From Candidatus Coproplasma stercoripullorum (GTDB lineage Bacteria; Bacillota; Clostridia; Christensenellales; Borkfalkiaceae), in assembly GCA_018712405.1 (NCBI GenBank), contig DVHB01000075.1, forward strand, positions 1 to 36,457: 36,457 nt of DNA. Reading direction: 5' to 3'. Below are positions 17,298 to 26,691 of the stretch, one piece after another. The first letter of the stretch is position 1. Each line of letters starts with the position of its first letter. The notes beneath the pieces are model-generated. The model was not told where the DNA came from. It did not search any database and was given only the letters and a program-made list of their open reading frames with translations. A program made the translations under genes and the position numbers.

Positions 17298-17885
17298 TCA
17301 AGCCACCTCCTTCTGAAGTCCTGCTTCGAGAAGGGCCTTTTCACCCTTCATCAGCTTTATTTTCCAAAGCAAATTATATCCCAGCGCAAGGGCGTTTAAT
17401 ATTACAAGAAAATAAACAACGTAGCCGATATAAAACATCACCTGGCTGTCGCCCGTGTGCGCAAAACGGTCAAGACTGATATTGCCGCCGTAGAATGTTT
17501 CCCAATCGACCTCTGAGATAAACATTACCTGCGTCTGGACGACGAGTATAATACCAACCACGGCAAAAACCACCATATAAAGCGCGCTTACGCCTATAGC
17601 AATATAGTTGGTTATGTAATAGTTGCGTCTCTTCTGACAGGCAAATATATACATCAATGCAACGAGGCAAAGGAATACAATTCCCAAAATCAAAATAATA
17701 TCATTGACCTGCTGACCGAAATTATACACGTTTGCCGCGTTGAAATAATCGTTCCTGTAGTCAAAAATATCACCTACGGTAGCCATGCCGCCCGTTATAA
17801 ACCCAAAGGCATAAACTATAGTTATTGCGCTCATTATTAAAGTGAGAAGACACAGGGTCTTTTGAAACCGCATCTGAGTTTTCAT
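17298..17885 (-). CDS. Uncharacterised 4-TM-like membrane protein in ABC importer operon
   Basis: 195 aa; hydrophobic segments LTLIMSAITIVYAFGFI, IILILGIVFLCLVALMYIF, IAIGVSALYMVVFAVVGIILVV, YIGYVVYFLVILNALALGYNLL. Confidence 0.78.
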   Translation of the reverse strand: MKTQMRFQKTLCLLTLIMSAITIVYAFGFITGGMATVGDIFDYRNDYFNAANVYNFGQQVNDIILILGIVFLCLVALMYIFACQKRRNYYITNYIAIGVSALYMVVFAVVGIILVVQTQVMFISEVDWETFYGGNISLDRFAHTGDSQVMFYIGYVVYFLVILNALALGYNLLWKIKLMKGEKALLEAGLQKEVA

Positions 17886-17989
17886 ATCATTTCCCCAAAT
17901 CCGTTGTTTGCCGCACGCCCGCCCGAAAGCGGGCGCACGGTGAAACGGTTATTTGCTTGCCGCCAAAGCGGACTTTGGTTTATTTGAAT

Positions 17990-20710
17990 TTATGCAGCGT
18001 AATTTGCGTCGTAATACTCGATAAGGAAGCCCCAAGCCTCGGTCATATAATCCTGGTATGTGTCATACTCGAGCCCTTCAATAACGGCAACTGCTGCAGC
18101 TGCGCTGTCGGGGAGGGTACCGCCTGCCGTGCCGAGATAAGTCGAGGTCGAAGTTTCGCCGTCGAGACCGCGGAACATTATTTCAAGAAGCCAGTTGATA
18201 TAAATGGAGCTGCCGCTGCCGAACCAAGTAGTGTTGAGCTGAGACCATTTATTCGAAATAGCCGAAGCGGTTACGGGGTCGTAAGGAAGAGCCGAAGGAA
18301 TGATCGTGTACCAGGGATTTTCGGTTATCTGCTGGTAAACGTGTTCGATAGTGCCGTTGGTGAGGCAGGCCGCAACCTTGTCTGCGCCGATTATGCCGCA
18401 GTCGGCCGTGCACTGATACTCGAAGGACTGGAGCTTGTTGCCTATGGGCAGAGCCGAGCCGATTATCGCGCGAGCATAGTTGGTGTAGCTGCGCGCATAT
18501 TTGGAGCCTATGGGAGCCTGGCCGAGCGTTATATCGTTAACCGTTCTGCCATAGTAGAGCTGAAGGTTGGCGTCCGTCATTGTAGGCTGCATCTCGCCCT
18601 TGTAGTATGTGCCGGAATAAACTTTGTTTTTGTAGATGAAGTACTGTGCGGCATATTCATCCTTCACGGTGTACTGGTCGGAGCCCTCTACCCGGTATGC
18701 AACGGTGTCGAGGCTTACGCCGGTAACTTCATCGTTGTACCAGAAGCCGTCATCGTCAGAGGTGAAGCCCGCTTCCGCCGTGCCGCTCAGATCGTTGGTG
18801 GACGACTGAGGACCGTATGACATGAGGATCTGGCCGTCGTTGGAGAACATGTAATCTATGAAGGCAAGCACTGCCGCGAGCTTTTCGGGATTGTTTGCCA
18901 CTGCTTCATAGGGAACCGCGAAGCCGGAGTTCTTGACCGAACGCCAGGACTCGGTAAAGCGCATCACCTTTCTGCCGTCGATATAGTCATAACCTTCGTC
19001 GTTGGTAGACCCGTCGTCATATTTGGATACAGGGGTAACGATGGGAGCGAAGTTGTAGTCGTCGCCGACAGCTGCAATTTCGGTGAGGCCCATTGCCGCA
19101 TAGCCGCCGTTGGCGGTCTGAGTCTGAACATAGTCCCAGATCATGAGCGCTTCGATCTCGTTAGCGGTGTAGTAGCTTATCGTGCCGTTGCCCGTTTCAG
19201 TACCGGTGTAGATGAGGCCTTCCTCTACGAGGGCGTTCATCCTGTCGAGAGCGGTGTATGTGTCTTCCTGGATACGCGCGTCCTTAATGCTGTTGTCGCT
19301 GTCGATATATGCATACTCGTAGCGGAATGTGAGGCCGCGCTCGCCGTAAAGCTCGCCGGTGAGAGACAGAAGGTCGTTGAAGCGCTGGGTGCTACCCTGA
19401 CGGCCGGAGATGGCGTATATGTCTGCCATGGCGGTCTGGGTGTCGAGCAGGCTGGTGTTGGTAACTACGCAGCGGGAGAGCGCTACGAGGAGGTCAACGT
19501 CCCATGCGGCGTTGTAGCCGTTGAACACGTCGGAGCGAACGTCGTAGAACTTGGCGCCGTCCTTAGTCTGGTAAGCTACGTCGATATAGGCGCGGAGGAT
19601 CGCAAGGAGCTGTGCGCCTGTAACTTCGCCGTCAGTCTCGTCGATGGCTGCGTTCTGCAGGTCGACTATGTTGCCGCTTTCAAGCGAGCCGGGATTTGCA
19701 ACGCCGGCTGCAGTCATTGCCTGTGCAAGCGCAGAGGAGCTGTCGGCAAGCTCATCGAGAACTGCGTCGTAATTTACGACTACGGTAGTGGTTGCCGAGG
19801 TATCTACGCCGTCGGGCACAGTGCCGTCCTCGTTGAGGTCGGCGGCGGAGACGTCGGTAGTTTCAACCCACCAGCTGCCGGTCTGTCCCATATAGGAAGT
19901 AGCCGAAGCGGAAGTTCCGTCGAGCACGTCGCCGCGTTTGCTGGCGGCCGTGCCGGTTGTGGCCTGCTTGGCCGTAGCCTGGGCGGTGAAAGTGGTGCTG
20001 TCGCCCGCCTCGGTGCCGTCGAGCAGTTTTTCGATCCACGTCATGTTGGCGATCTCGTACTTTTCGATATCGTCATTGCCGTCGAAATAGGGAGCCATAT
20101 ACATAGCGCCCGTATCGGTGCTGTTAGTGAGCGAGAGCATGATTATGGGATTATCTTCGAGGAATGCCTTATAGTTGGGCAAATAATCGAGATACATGCT
20201 TAAATCGAGGAACAGATCGGTATCGGCGTTGGCCTGAGTGTTTATCGCCGCGGTAGAACCCGTTATTACGTCATAGGTGGCAAGAACGCCGTCTGTTATT
20301 GCAGTGTTGATCTGCGCGTCGGAGCTGAGGTTTGTGAAGTTATCGGTAAAAGTAACGTCCAGTTCCTCCTGAAGCGCCGCCCATGCCGGCTTGAGCTGAC
20401 CTGCCGCATAATGGCTGCCGAAGAGGGTAAACTCGCCCGTTACCAACGCATCATTGTTCTGGTAGGTAATATAACCGTAGGGAGTCTTATTGTTGTAACC
20501 TACGTTCATGCTGAGAGCCGTGCCGCCTGCGTAGCTGAGACCGCCGTCCGCATCCGTGGAAACATCCAGCCTGGGCTGACTCTCGGTCTTGTCGGGAGGG
20601 GTGTCGGGATTGTCGGGATTGTCAGGTCCGCAGCCTGCAAAGCCGAACACCAGTGCGCCGGCCATAACGAGGCTGACAATTGCTGTTAAATACTTTTTGG
20701 TTTTACTCAT
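17990..20710 (-). CDS. Large ABC transporter substrate-binding lipoprotein
   Basis: 906 aa; lipobox 'VFGFAGC'; extracellular solute-binding features; adjacent to two binding-protein-dependent permeases. Confidence 0.85.
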   Translation of the reverse strand: MSKTKKYLTAIVSLVMAGALVFGFAGCGPDNPDNPDTPPDKTESQPRLDVSTDADGGLSYAGGTALSMNVGYNNKTPYGYITYQNNDALVTGEFTLFGSHYAAGQLKPAWAALQEELDVTFTDNFTNLSSDAQINTAITDGVLATYDVITGSTAAINTQANADTDLFLDLSMYLDYLPNYKAFLEDNPIIMLSLTNSTDTGAMYMAPYFDGNDDIEKYEIANMTWIEKLLDGTEAGDSTTFTAQATAKQATTGTAASKRGDVLDGTSASATSYMGQTGSWWVETTDVSAADLNEDGTVPDGVDTSATTTVVVNYDAVLDELADSSSALAQAMTAAGVANPGSLESGNIVDLQNAAIDETDGEVTGAQLLAILRAYIDVAYQTKDGAKFYDVRSDVFNGYNAAWDVDLLVALSRCVVTNTSLLDTQTAMADIYAISGRQGSTQRFNDLLSLTGELYGERGLTFRYEYAYIDSDNSIKDARIQEDTYTALDRMNALVEEGLIYTGTETGNGTISYYTANEIEALMIWDYVQTQTANGGYAAMGLTEIAAVGDDYNFAPIVTPVSKYDDGSTNDEGYDYIDGRKVMRFTESWRSVKNSGFAVPYEAVANNPEKLAAVLAFIDYMFSNDGQILMSYGPQSSTNDLSGTAEAGFTSDDDGFWYNDEVTGVSLDTVAYRVEGSDQYTVKDEYAAQYFIYKNKVYSGTYYKGEMQPTMTDANLQLYYGRTVNDITLGQAPIGSKYARSYTNYARAIIGSALPIGNKLQSFEYQCTADCGIIGADKVAACLTNGTIEHVYQQITENPWYTIIPSALPYDPVTASAISNKWSQLNTTWFGSGSSIYINWLLEIMFRGLDGETSTSTYLGTAGGTLPDSAAAAVAVIEGLEYDTYQDYMTEAWGFLIEYYDANYAA

Positions 20711-20819
20711 ACTTTTCTCCTTATAAAATTTAAAATTATATATAAACCCGAGTAACCATAAAGGTTTATATTCTTTTTGTCGCCCGCCCGCAAAGCAGAC
20801 GGGAACTTGTACGGCGCAA

Positions 20820-21776
20820 TTACTCCTTTACGCCGCCCATATTTACGCCCTTCGCGAAATACTTCTGGATGAAGGGGTAAATTATCAGAATAGGGATGAC
20901 CGAACATACTACTATGGCATATGCGCAGCCCTCCATGGAGAGGGTGCTGTCATAAGGCCAGGGGTTGGCCTCCACGTCGTACGGGGTAATGAACGAAGTG
21001 TAACTCTCGATGAAGTTACGCAGATAAACCTGCACGGGCCACGAATATTGCTGCTGCGTGCCCATGATTCGCATCGCCCAGAAGTAGCCGTTCCAGCGGG
21101 ATATGCCGAAGAAGAGCGCCACAGTCGCAATTGTTGCCTTGCTCATGGGCAGATATACCTTCGTCAAAACCTGCATTTCGGTGGCGCCGTCGATGCGGGC
21201 GGCCTCCTCTATCTCTGCGGGCACGCCCTCGAAGGCATTGCGCAGCAGAATTATGTTGGTGGCGTTCATACCCATGGCGATAACTACCACCCACTTCAGG
21301 TCGATGGAATACATGGGGAGCGTCGTGCTGCCTTCGCCCGCCGTGCCGAAGATGGCGGCAAAGATATTTGCCGTGTCGCGGTAGTTGGCGTAAGTTGCAA
21401 CTACGCCCGCCGAGAACCACATGGTGAACACCAGGAAGAAGTTCCAGCCCCTGCGGCCCATTATGCGCTTCTTTGAAAGGGCATATGCGCCGAGAATGGA
21501 ATAGAACAAGCTCCATATCGTGCCCAGGAATGTCATGAATATGGTGTTTGAATAGCTTATCCAGAACTGGCTGTTGGTGAACGCCCACGCGAACGCGTCT
21601 ATCGTGGGTTCAACGGGCCAGAGCACGACTTCGCCGTTTGAGTTTGCCGCCTGTGAGCTGAACGCGCTGCTTATGGCATATATAAAGGGATATACGCACA
21701 TAAGAGCGAATACTATGAGGAAGAAATAGGCCACTATTTTGAAGATCAGTTCGGATACTTCCATTTTACGTTTCAT
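20820..21776 (-). CDS. Carbohydrate ABC transporter permease (YtcP/LplC-like)
   Basis: EAA loop 'EGVPAEIEEAARIDGATEMQVLTKVYLPMSKATIATVALFFGISRWNGYFWAM'; C-terminal 'KYFAKGVNMGGVKE'. Confidence 0.93.
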   Translation of the reverse strand: MKRKMEVSELIFKIVAYFFLIVFALMCVYPFIYAISSAFSSQAANSNGEVVLWPVEPTIDAFAWAFTNSQFWISYSNTIFMTFLGTIWSLFYSILGAYALSKKRIMGRRGWNFFLVFTMWFSAGVVATYANYRDTANIFAAIFGTAGEGSTTLPMYSIDLKWVVVIAMGMNATNIILLRNAFEGVPAEIEEAARIDGATEMQVLTKVYLPMSKATIATVALFFGISRWNGYFWAMRIMGTQQQYSWPVQVYLRNFIESYTSFITPYDVEANPWPYDSTLSMEGCAYAIVVCSVIPILIIYPFIQKYFAKGVNMGGVKE

Positions 21777-21792
21777 AGAGCGCTTTTCCTCC

Positions 21793-22896
21793 TTAATACA
21801 GCGATACGTCGGTGGCCTTGCGGCTGACTATGTTGGCGCCTATAACCAGGATCATACCGAGGAGGTTGTTGGTCATTTCGCCCGCCATCGCATAGACTGA
21901 GTTTGACTGCGCATTCGCCCAGACGGAAACTACGTATGCCGTTTCATAGTTGCCCATCGGCGCCGCTTCTCCGCCGCCTGTCGTCGAGAACAGGAATATC
22001 TTTTCATACGAAACGTTGAGCAGCGAGCCTATCTTCATTATCAGCATTATCACGACGGTGGATAAGATACTGGGGATAACCACATATCTCATCTGCTGCA
22101 TCTTGCCCGCGCCGTCTATCTGCGCCGCCTCGTACGAAGTCGGCGAAACTGCGATTATCGCGGCGAAGAACACTATGCTGTCGTATCCCGCGTGTTCCCA
22201 AAGGTCGGTAACGATATATATCGCCCTGAAGTAGCGCGTGCTGTATACAAGGCCCGAACCGTTGGCTGCGTCGATATTTCCGGCTATCTGGCCCAGCGAA
22301 GAATTCTCGCCGCAGATGGCCGTAAGCAGTTGGGCGACCACGCCTTGCGCACCCGTGCTGGAGTTGGTACCGAACAGCGTTATCGCAAGAGTTGAAATAA
22401 CAACTATCGACATGAACTTGGGCAGGTATACGCACACCTGTACGATGCTTCTTACCACATTCGAGCGGATCTCGTTGAAGAAGAGCGCCAGAATTATGGG
22501 GAACGGGAAGCCGAACAGAAGGCCGTAGAACGCCAGAATGAACGTGTTGCGGAAAGACATCCAGAATTCAGTCGTGTACTGCTGTCCGCCGGTGAAATAG
22601 ACGGTGATAAAGTTCTCAAGACCATACCACGCGCCAGAGGCAGGATCGGCCGTATTTGAATAATAGTCCTTGAATACCGCCGTGAGTTCGGTCATGGGCA
22701 AATAACGCCAGAAGAAGTACACGAACAGCATCGGGACAAGCATCAAATACAGGCGCCAGTCGGTGACGAGTTTGAAGGCGATCTCCTTCCACCGCGTCTT
22801 TTCGACTTCATCCCTTACCTGTTGGTCGGGAGACATCGTATAAGCGCCTGTCTCCTCGTCTTTGGTAAGGAAATCGTCGCACTTGAGTTTGAACAT
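21793..22896 (-). CDS. Carbohydrate ABC transporter permease (LplB/YteP-like)
   Basis: 'WRLYLMLVPMLFVYFFWRYLPM', EAA loop 'SPTSYEAAQIDGAGKMQQMRYVVIPSILSTVVIMLIMKIGSLLN'; ATG at 22896 with RBS GGAGGG. Confidence 0.93.
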   Translation of the reverse strand: MFKLKCDDFLTKDEETGAYTMSPDQQVRDEVEKTRWKEIAFKLVTDWRLYLMLVPMLFVYFFWRYLPMTELTAVFKDYYSNTADPASGAWYGLENFITVYFTGGQQYTTEFWMSFRNTFILAFYGLLFGFPFPIILALFFNEIRSNVVRSIVQVCVYLPKFMSIVVISTLAITLFGTNSSTGAQGVVAQLLTAICGENSSLGQIAGNIDAANGSGLVYSTRYFRAIYIVTDLWEHAGYDSIVFFAAIIAVSPTSYEAAQIDGAGKMQQMRYVVIPSILSTVVIMLIMKIGSLLNVSYEKIFLFSTTGGGEAAPMGNYETAYVVSVWANAQSNSVYAMAGEMTNNLLGMILVIGANIVSRKATDVSLY

Positions 22897-23195
22897 AAAT
22901 CCCTCCATACTACTTAAACAGAAGATTTAAGTTAATATTTTATACCCGCAGTTCTCTCCGCCCCGCCTCGTGTCAAGCGGTTTTAACGGTTGTCCCCCAT
23001 TGCCCTCCGCCCCTTGCGGAGCGGATAAGGCGCTTTTGCCGCGAGTTACGGAAAAGCCCCGCCGTTTGCCCGGACGTGCCTTCCGCTTCGACGGCTTCTA
23101 CGCCACGGATACAGAAAAAGCTGCATTGATATCAGATTTATTTTGCGATACGCCGCGTTTTGCCGCGGAACGCCGTTTTTAAAGAGATATTTGCC

Positions 23196-23226
23196 GCCGT
23201 TTTACCGCAAGGAACGGTAAAACGGC
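23196..23226. terminator. Hairpin downstream of 237-aa membrane protein gene
   Basis: GCCGTTTTACCG CAAGGAA CGGTAAAACGGC. Confidence 0.5.
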
Positions 23227-23374
23227 ATAAGGGGCATGCCCCTGCCTGATTTCATTTTGAATTTTACGCCGTATATACTGTTTATTATATATTATGTAGG
23301 CCTTGCGGCCTGTCCGCGCTGCGTTTGTCTGACACATGCGCACTGCAGCTAATCAAAGGCACCCGGAGCGCTCA

Positions 23375-24088
23375 TTAAAACATATCCCCGCCCTTCTTAT
23401 TGAGCGACCTGAGCGCTTCCTGATCTATCTCCACGGGTTCGTCGCCGAAAGTGTCGCGCCGCATCCTCTCTTTTTTCTCTTTATCCAGCCTCACGAGATA
23501 GTCGCGCTGATTTTCGAGCATGCCGTCAAGTTTGCGCATTATGAGCAATATGACCGCGCTCATGGCGAGGGATAAAAGCTCGGATGGGCCGAAGAAGAAA
23601 CCTGCAAAGGCCGAACCTGCCGGCGTTCCGAAACATAAAGAAACTATCGTCCTGCCGAGTTCCAGCGCCGCCCAGCCGCACAGCGCATATAAAACCGAAA
23701 AGCCAGCGTTCCCCGCTATGCGTTTGTAACCCATAAACCGCACCATCAGAAACGCCAGCCCTATAAACGCATTGCCTATTCCGTATGTGAGAAAATATTG
23801 CAGGGCCGCGGCACCGTAAGCGCCGTCTGAACTGAGAATGACAAGCGCGCAATACAACACGCCGTCGAAGACGGCATAGAGCAGACCATACCAGTTCCAT
23901 CTTATCATGACGAGCAAAGATATCGGAACGGCGATCGAGAAGAAGAAGTTTGTCAGGTCTGAAGCAAACCACTCGGTGACCGCAAAGAAACTTATTATAT
24001 CGAAGACTGCAAGTATTACCGCAAATATGATCAGATCGGTGGCACGGTATCTGCCGAATGAAATTATCCTTGATCCATTTTTACTCAT
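23375..24088 (-). CDS. Uncharacterised multi-TM membrane protein (S-component-like architecture)
   Basis: 237 aa; about 6 hydrophobic segments then charged C-terminal tail. Confidence 0.7.
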   Translation of the reverse strand: MSKNGSRIISFGRYRATDLIIFAVILAVFDIISFFAVTEWFASDLTNFFFSIAVPISLLVMIRWNWYGLLYAVFDGVLYCALVILSSDGAYGAAALQYFLTYGIGNAFIGLAFLMVRFMGYKRIAGNAGFSVLYALCGWAALELGRTIVSLCFGTPAGSAFAGFFFGPSELLSLAMSAVILLIMRKLDGMLENQRDYLVRLDKEKKERMRRDTFGDEPVEIDQEALRSLNKKGGDMF

Positions 24089-24259
24089 ATTTTAATGTAA
24101 TTCACAAATCATTTTCCCTTATTGTGTTATGTTCTAACATTTAGCTTACTCATTATAACATGGCTAATTTTAAATTGCAATACCTTTTTTAATTGTTTCA
24201 CAAAAAAAATTATGCTAAAATAATTGACAAGTGGAAAATCTGCAATACAGGAGGCCGCA

Positions 24260-25222
24260 ATGACAGTAATAAATGCAACCCCGAACGACGATTTACAGCA
24301 TATTTTGGATAATCTGACCCCGCCCGCCACAATATATCTGACTGAGGGCGTGTACAGGCAGAAGATAAAAATTTCACGCTCCGATGTGAAAATTATAGGC
24401 GCCGACCGCGAAAAGACGGTGATAACGTTTGACGACTATGCCCGCAAGAAGCACGCCGACGGCATGGAATACACCACATTCCGCACATACACCGTGTGTG
24501 TAACGGGTGAAAACGTGCGGCTTGAGAACTTTACGATAGAAAATTCCAACGCCGACCCCGTAAAAGTCGGGCAGTGCGTGGCCCTTTCGGTCAACGCCAG
24601 GGCCTTTTCGGCAGTGAACATGAAGCTGGTATCCACGCAGGACACGCTGTTTATGGCGCCCTTCCCCGACGATCTGGTGGTGCGCTACGCGGGAATAACC
24701 GACGAGGGATATTACGACGGGTTCATGCCGCGCGACGAGCTGTATATGGAGGGCGGCGCGCTTCACTACTTCAAGGACTGCGAAATATGCGGGACGGTGG
24801 ACTTCATCTTCGGCTGTGCGGAGGCGTACTTCGACAGATGCCGCATAGTATCTTTGAACGACGGGAGGAGCGCGGCATACATCGCCGCGCCCGCACACTC
24901 CTTGAAACAGAAGCGCGGGTTCTGTTTTTACGACTGCGACCTTAAGGACGGCGGGGCCGCCGAAGGGAGCGTGTACCTCGCGCGGCCGTGGCGCGACTTC
25001 GGCAAGAGCGTTTTTGTAAACTGCCGCGCAAGCGGCCACATCGCGCCCGCTCTCTTCGACAGGTGGAACGACACCTACCGATATAAGACGGCGCGCTTCG
25101 GATATTTTAACTTGAGCGGCGCGCAAATTTCGCCCGTGGACTGGTGCAGACAGCTCACCGAAGCCGAGGCGGCGGAATATGCCGCGCTGTGCAGGCGCGC
25201 GGCCGAAAAGTTCGGGCTTTGA
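24260..25222 (+). CDS. CE8 pectin methylesterase
   Basis: 'TIYLTEGVYRQKIKISRSDVKIIGADREKTVITFDDYA', 'STQDTLFM', 'GTVDFIFGCAEAYFDRCRI', 'YLARPWRDFGKSVFVNC'; RBS AGGAGG before ATG at 24260; no signal peptide. Confidence 0.93.
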   Translation: MTVINATPNDDLQHILDNLTPPATIYLTEGVYRQKIKISRSDVKIIGADREKTVITFDDYARKKHADGMEYTTFRTYTVCVTGENVRLENFTIENSNADPVKVGQCVALSVNARAFSAVNMKLVSTQDTLFMAPFPDDLVVRYAGITDEGYYDGFMPRDELYMEGGALHYFKDCEICGTVDFIFGCAEAYFDRCRIVSLNDGRSAAYIAAPAHSLKQKRGFCFYDCDLKDGGAAEGSVYLARPWRDFGKSVFVNCRASGHIAPALFDRWNDTYRYKTARFGYFNLSGAQISPVDWCRQLTEAEAAEYAALCRRAAEKFGL

Positions 25223-25278
25223 ACAGCCGTCATTCCCATGCCCGTACCATATAAACTATGATAAAACATAGTAACAGC

Positions 25279-25306
25279 AAAGGACGCGCATATTTGCGCG
25301 TCCTTT
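25279..25306 (+). terminator. Intrinsic terminator after pectinesterase gene
   Basis: AAAGGACGCGC ATATTT GCGCGTCCTTT then GTTATTTT. Confidence 0.75.
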
Positions 25307-25363
25307 GTTATTTTATAGCGTATTTTGCGGTCTTACCGCCTGGGCATGCCCGTATATTACCAT

Positions 25364-25403
25364 AAAAGGCGGGGCCGCGCATGCGCGCGCGGCCCCGCCT
25401 TTT
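25364..25403. terminator. Long GC-rich hairpin between convergent genes
   Basis: AAAAGGCGGGGCCGCGC ATGCGC GCGCGGCCCCGCCTTTT. Confidence 0.7.
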
Positions 25404-25486
25404 CATATCGTAACACTTAAATCAAGATCATCAGAAATACAAATTCGACAGGCCGTATTATGCGGCGGATAAACGACGGCGAGCGG

Positions 25487-26413
25487 CTACAGCTCATCGG
25501 AATCGGGCGATATATACCCCTCGCCGTAGATCTCCTTCGCCGAGGAAACTATCATGAACGCCTCCCTGTCCTCCTCCCGCACTATATCCCTCAGACGCGG
25601 ATACACCACGGGCTTTACCACGCATAAAAGCACCTTTTTGTCGTTCCCCGAATAGGCGCCCCTGGCGTCGATAAACGTGGCGCCCGCGTCGAGCTCCTTC
25701 AAAACGCGCGAGGATATGTGGTTTGCAGGCTGTTCGGCGGAGATTATGAACACCATCTTGGCAGAGTTGCCGCCGTAGAGCACCCAGTCGAACACGACGG
25801 TGTAGACGACTATGGATATCACCGTGTAGAACAGCACCTCGAGCGTGTTTTCGCGGTAGGCGAACGCCGAGCACGCGACTATAACAAGGTCGGTGACCAT
25901 GGTTATCACACCCGTGCTTATGTGGCGGAACTTTTTGCGCAGTACCTTTATGGGTATATCCGTACCGCCCGAAGAGGAGCCGCACCTGAATATCAGCCCC
26001 ATGCCCAGCCCGTATATCGCGCCGCCCGTGACCGAATTTATGAGCATATTCTGCGTAAAGGGCAAAAGCTCCTCGCCCCACCTTTCGGGCATCCAGTTAA
26101 AGAAGATGTGCTCGGTGAGCCACATGAGCACAGAGGAGAGCGCTATCACATACAGCGTAGACAGGAAAAAATCGCGGCCGAACACCTTCCAGCCCCATAA
26201 GAGCAGGGGCACGTTCAAAATAAACGCGGTTATACCCGTGGAAAAACCGGAGACCTCGTTTACAATCAGCGCGATACCGGTAACGCCGCCGCCCGCAAGG
26301 CCGCCCGCCTGCAGGAACATTATTACGCCCACGGCGTACAGTATGCACCCGACGGTTATCAGCGCATAGCGCTTTGCATAGTCTTTTAAAACAGCTTTCT
26401 TTGCCCTATCCAT
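25487..26413 (-). CDS. YitT family (DUF2179) membrane protein
   Basis: 'GCILYAVGVIMFLQAGGLAGGGVTGIALIVNEVSGFSTGITAFILNVPLLLWGWKVFGRDF', 'GMGLIFRCGSSSGGTDI'. Confidence 0.92.
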   Translation of the reverse strand: MDRAKKAVLKDYAKRYALITVGCILYAVGVIMFLQAGGLAGGGVTGIALIVNEVSGFSTGITAFILNVPLLLWGWKVFGRDFFLSTLYVIALSSVLMWLTEHIFFNWMPERWGEELLPFTQNMLINSVTGGAIYGLGMGLIFRCGSSSGGTDIPIKVLRKKFRHISTGVITMVTDLVIVACSAFAYRENTLEVLFYTVISIVVYTVVFDWVLYGGNSAKMVFIISAEQPANHISSRVLKELDAGATFIDARGAYSGNDKKVLLCVVKPVVYPRLRDIVREEDREAFMIVSSAKEIYGEGYISPDSDEL

Positions 26414-26505
26414 ACGACTATATTTTATATCTATTTTGCCGTTTAGTCAACACCTGAAAAATTAAAAGTTGCCTTTCAGCTACGCAATGAGCGGTGGACA
26501 GGCCC

Positions 26506-26528
26506 ATTGCCCCGCACATATGCCGCAA
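26506..26528 (+). repeat. 23-bp direct repeat, unit 1
   Basis: ATTGCCCCGCACATATGCCGCAA, identical at 26594-26616. Confidence 0.85.
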
Positions 26529-26593
26529 ATATCGCATTTCCCAGAAGATCAAATGCAAAATTCAAGCAAACGTATGAAAGCATGATTTTTAAA

Positions 26594-26616
26594 ATTGCCC
26601 CGCACATATGCCGCAA
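26594..26616 (+). repeat. 23-bp direct repeat, unit 2
   Basis: ATTGCCCCGCACATATGCCGCAA, identical at 26506-26528. Confidence 0.85.
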
Positions 26617-26625
26617 CGAACGCCA

Positions 26626-26659
26626 AATGCGCCGCGCGGCTTCTGCCGCGCGGCGCATT
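26626..26659. terminator. Perfect 15-bp-stem hairpin downstream of uxaC
   Basis: AATGCGCCGCGCGGC TTCT GCCGCGCGGCGCATT. Confidence 0.65.
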
Positions 26660-26691
26660 AATTTTCACCTTATTATACCTGCCAATAATGA

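Noticed and set aside
17957-18820. 287-aa plus-strand ORF
   Set aside because: Antisense to the substrate-binding protein gene; no recognisable domain.
22970-23182. 70-aa ORF in permease upstream gap
   Set aside because: Proline/arginine-rich, no RBS, no homology recognised; likely non-coding.
24374-25126. 250-aa minus-strand ORF
   Set aside because: Antisense to CE8 with intact motifs.
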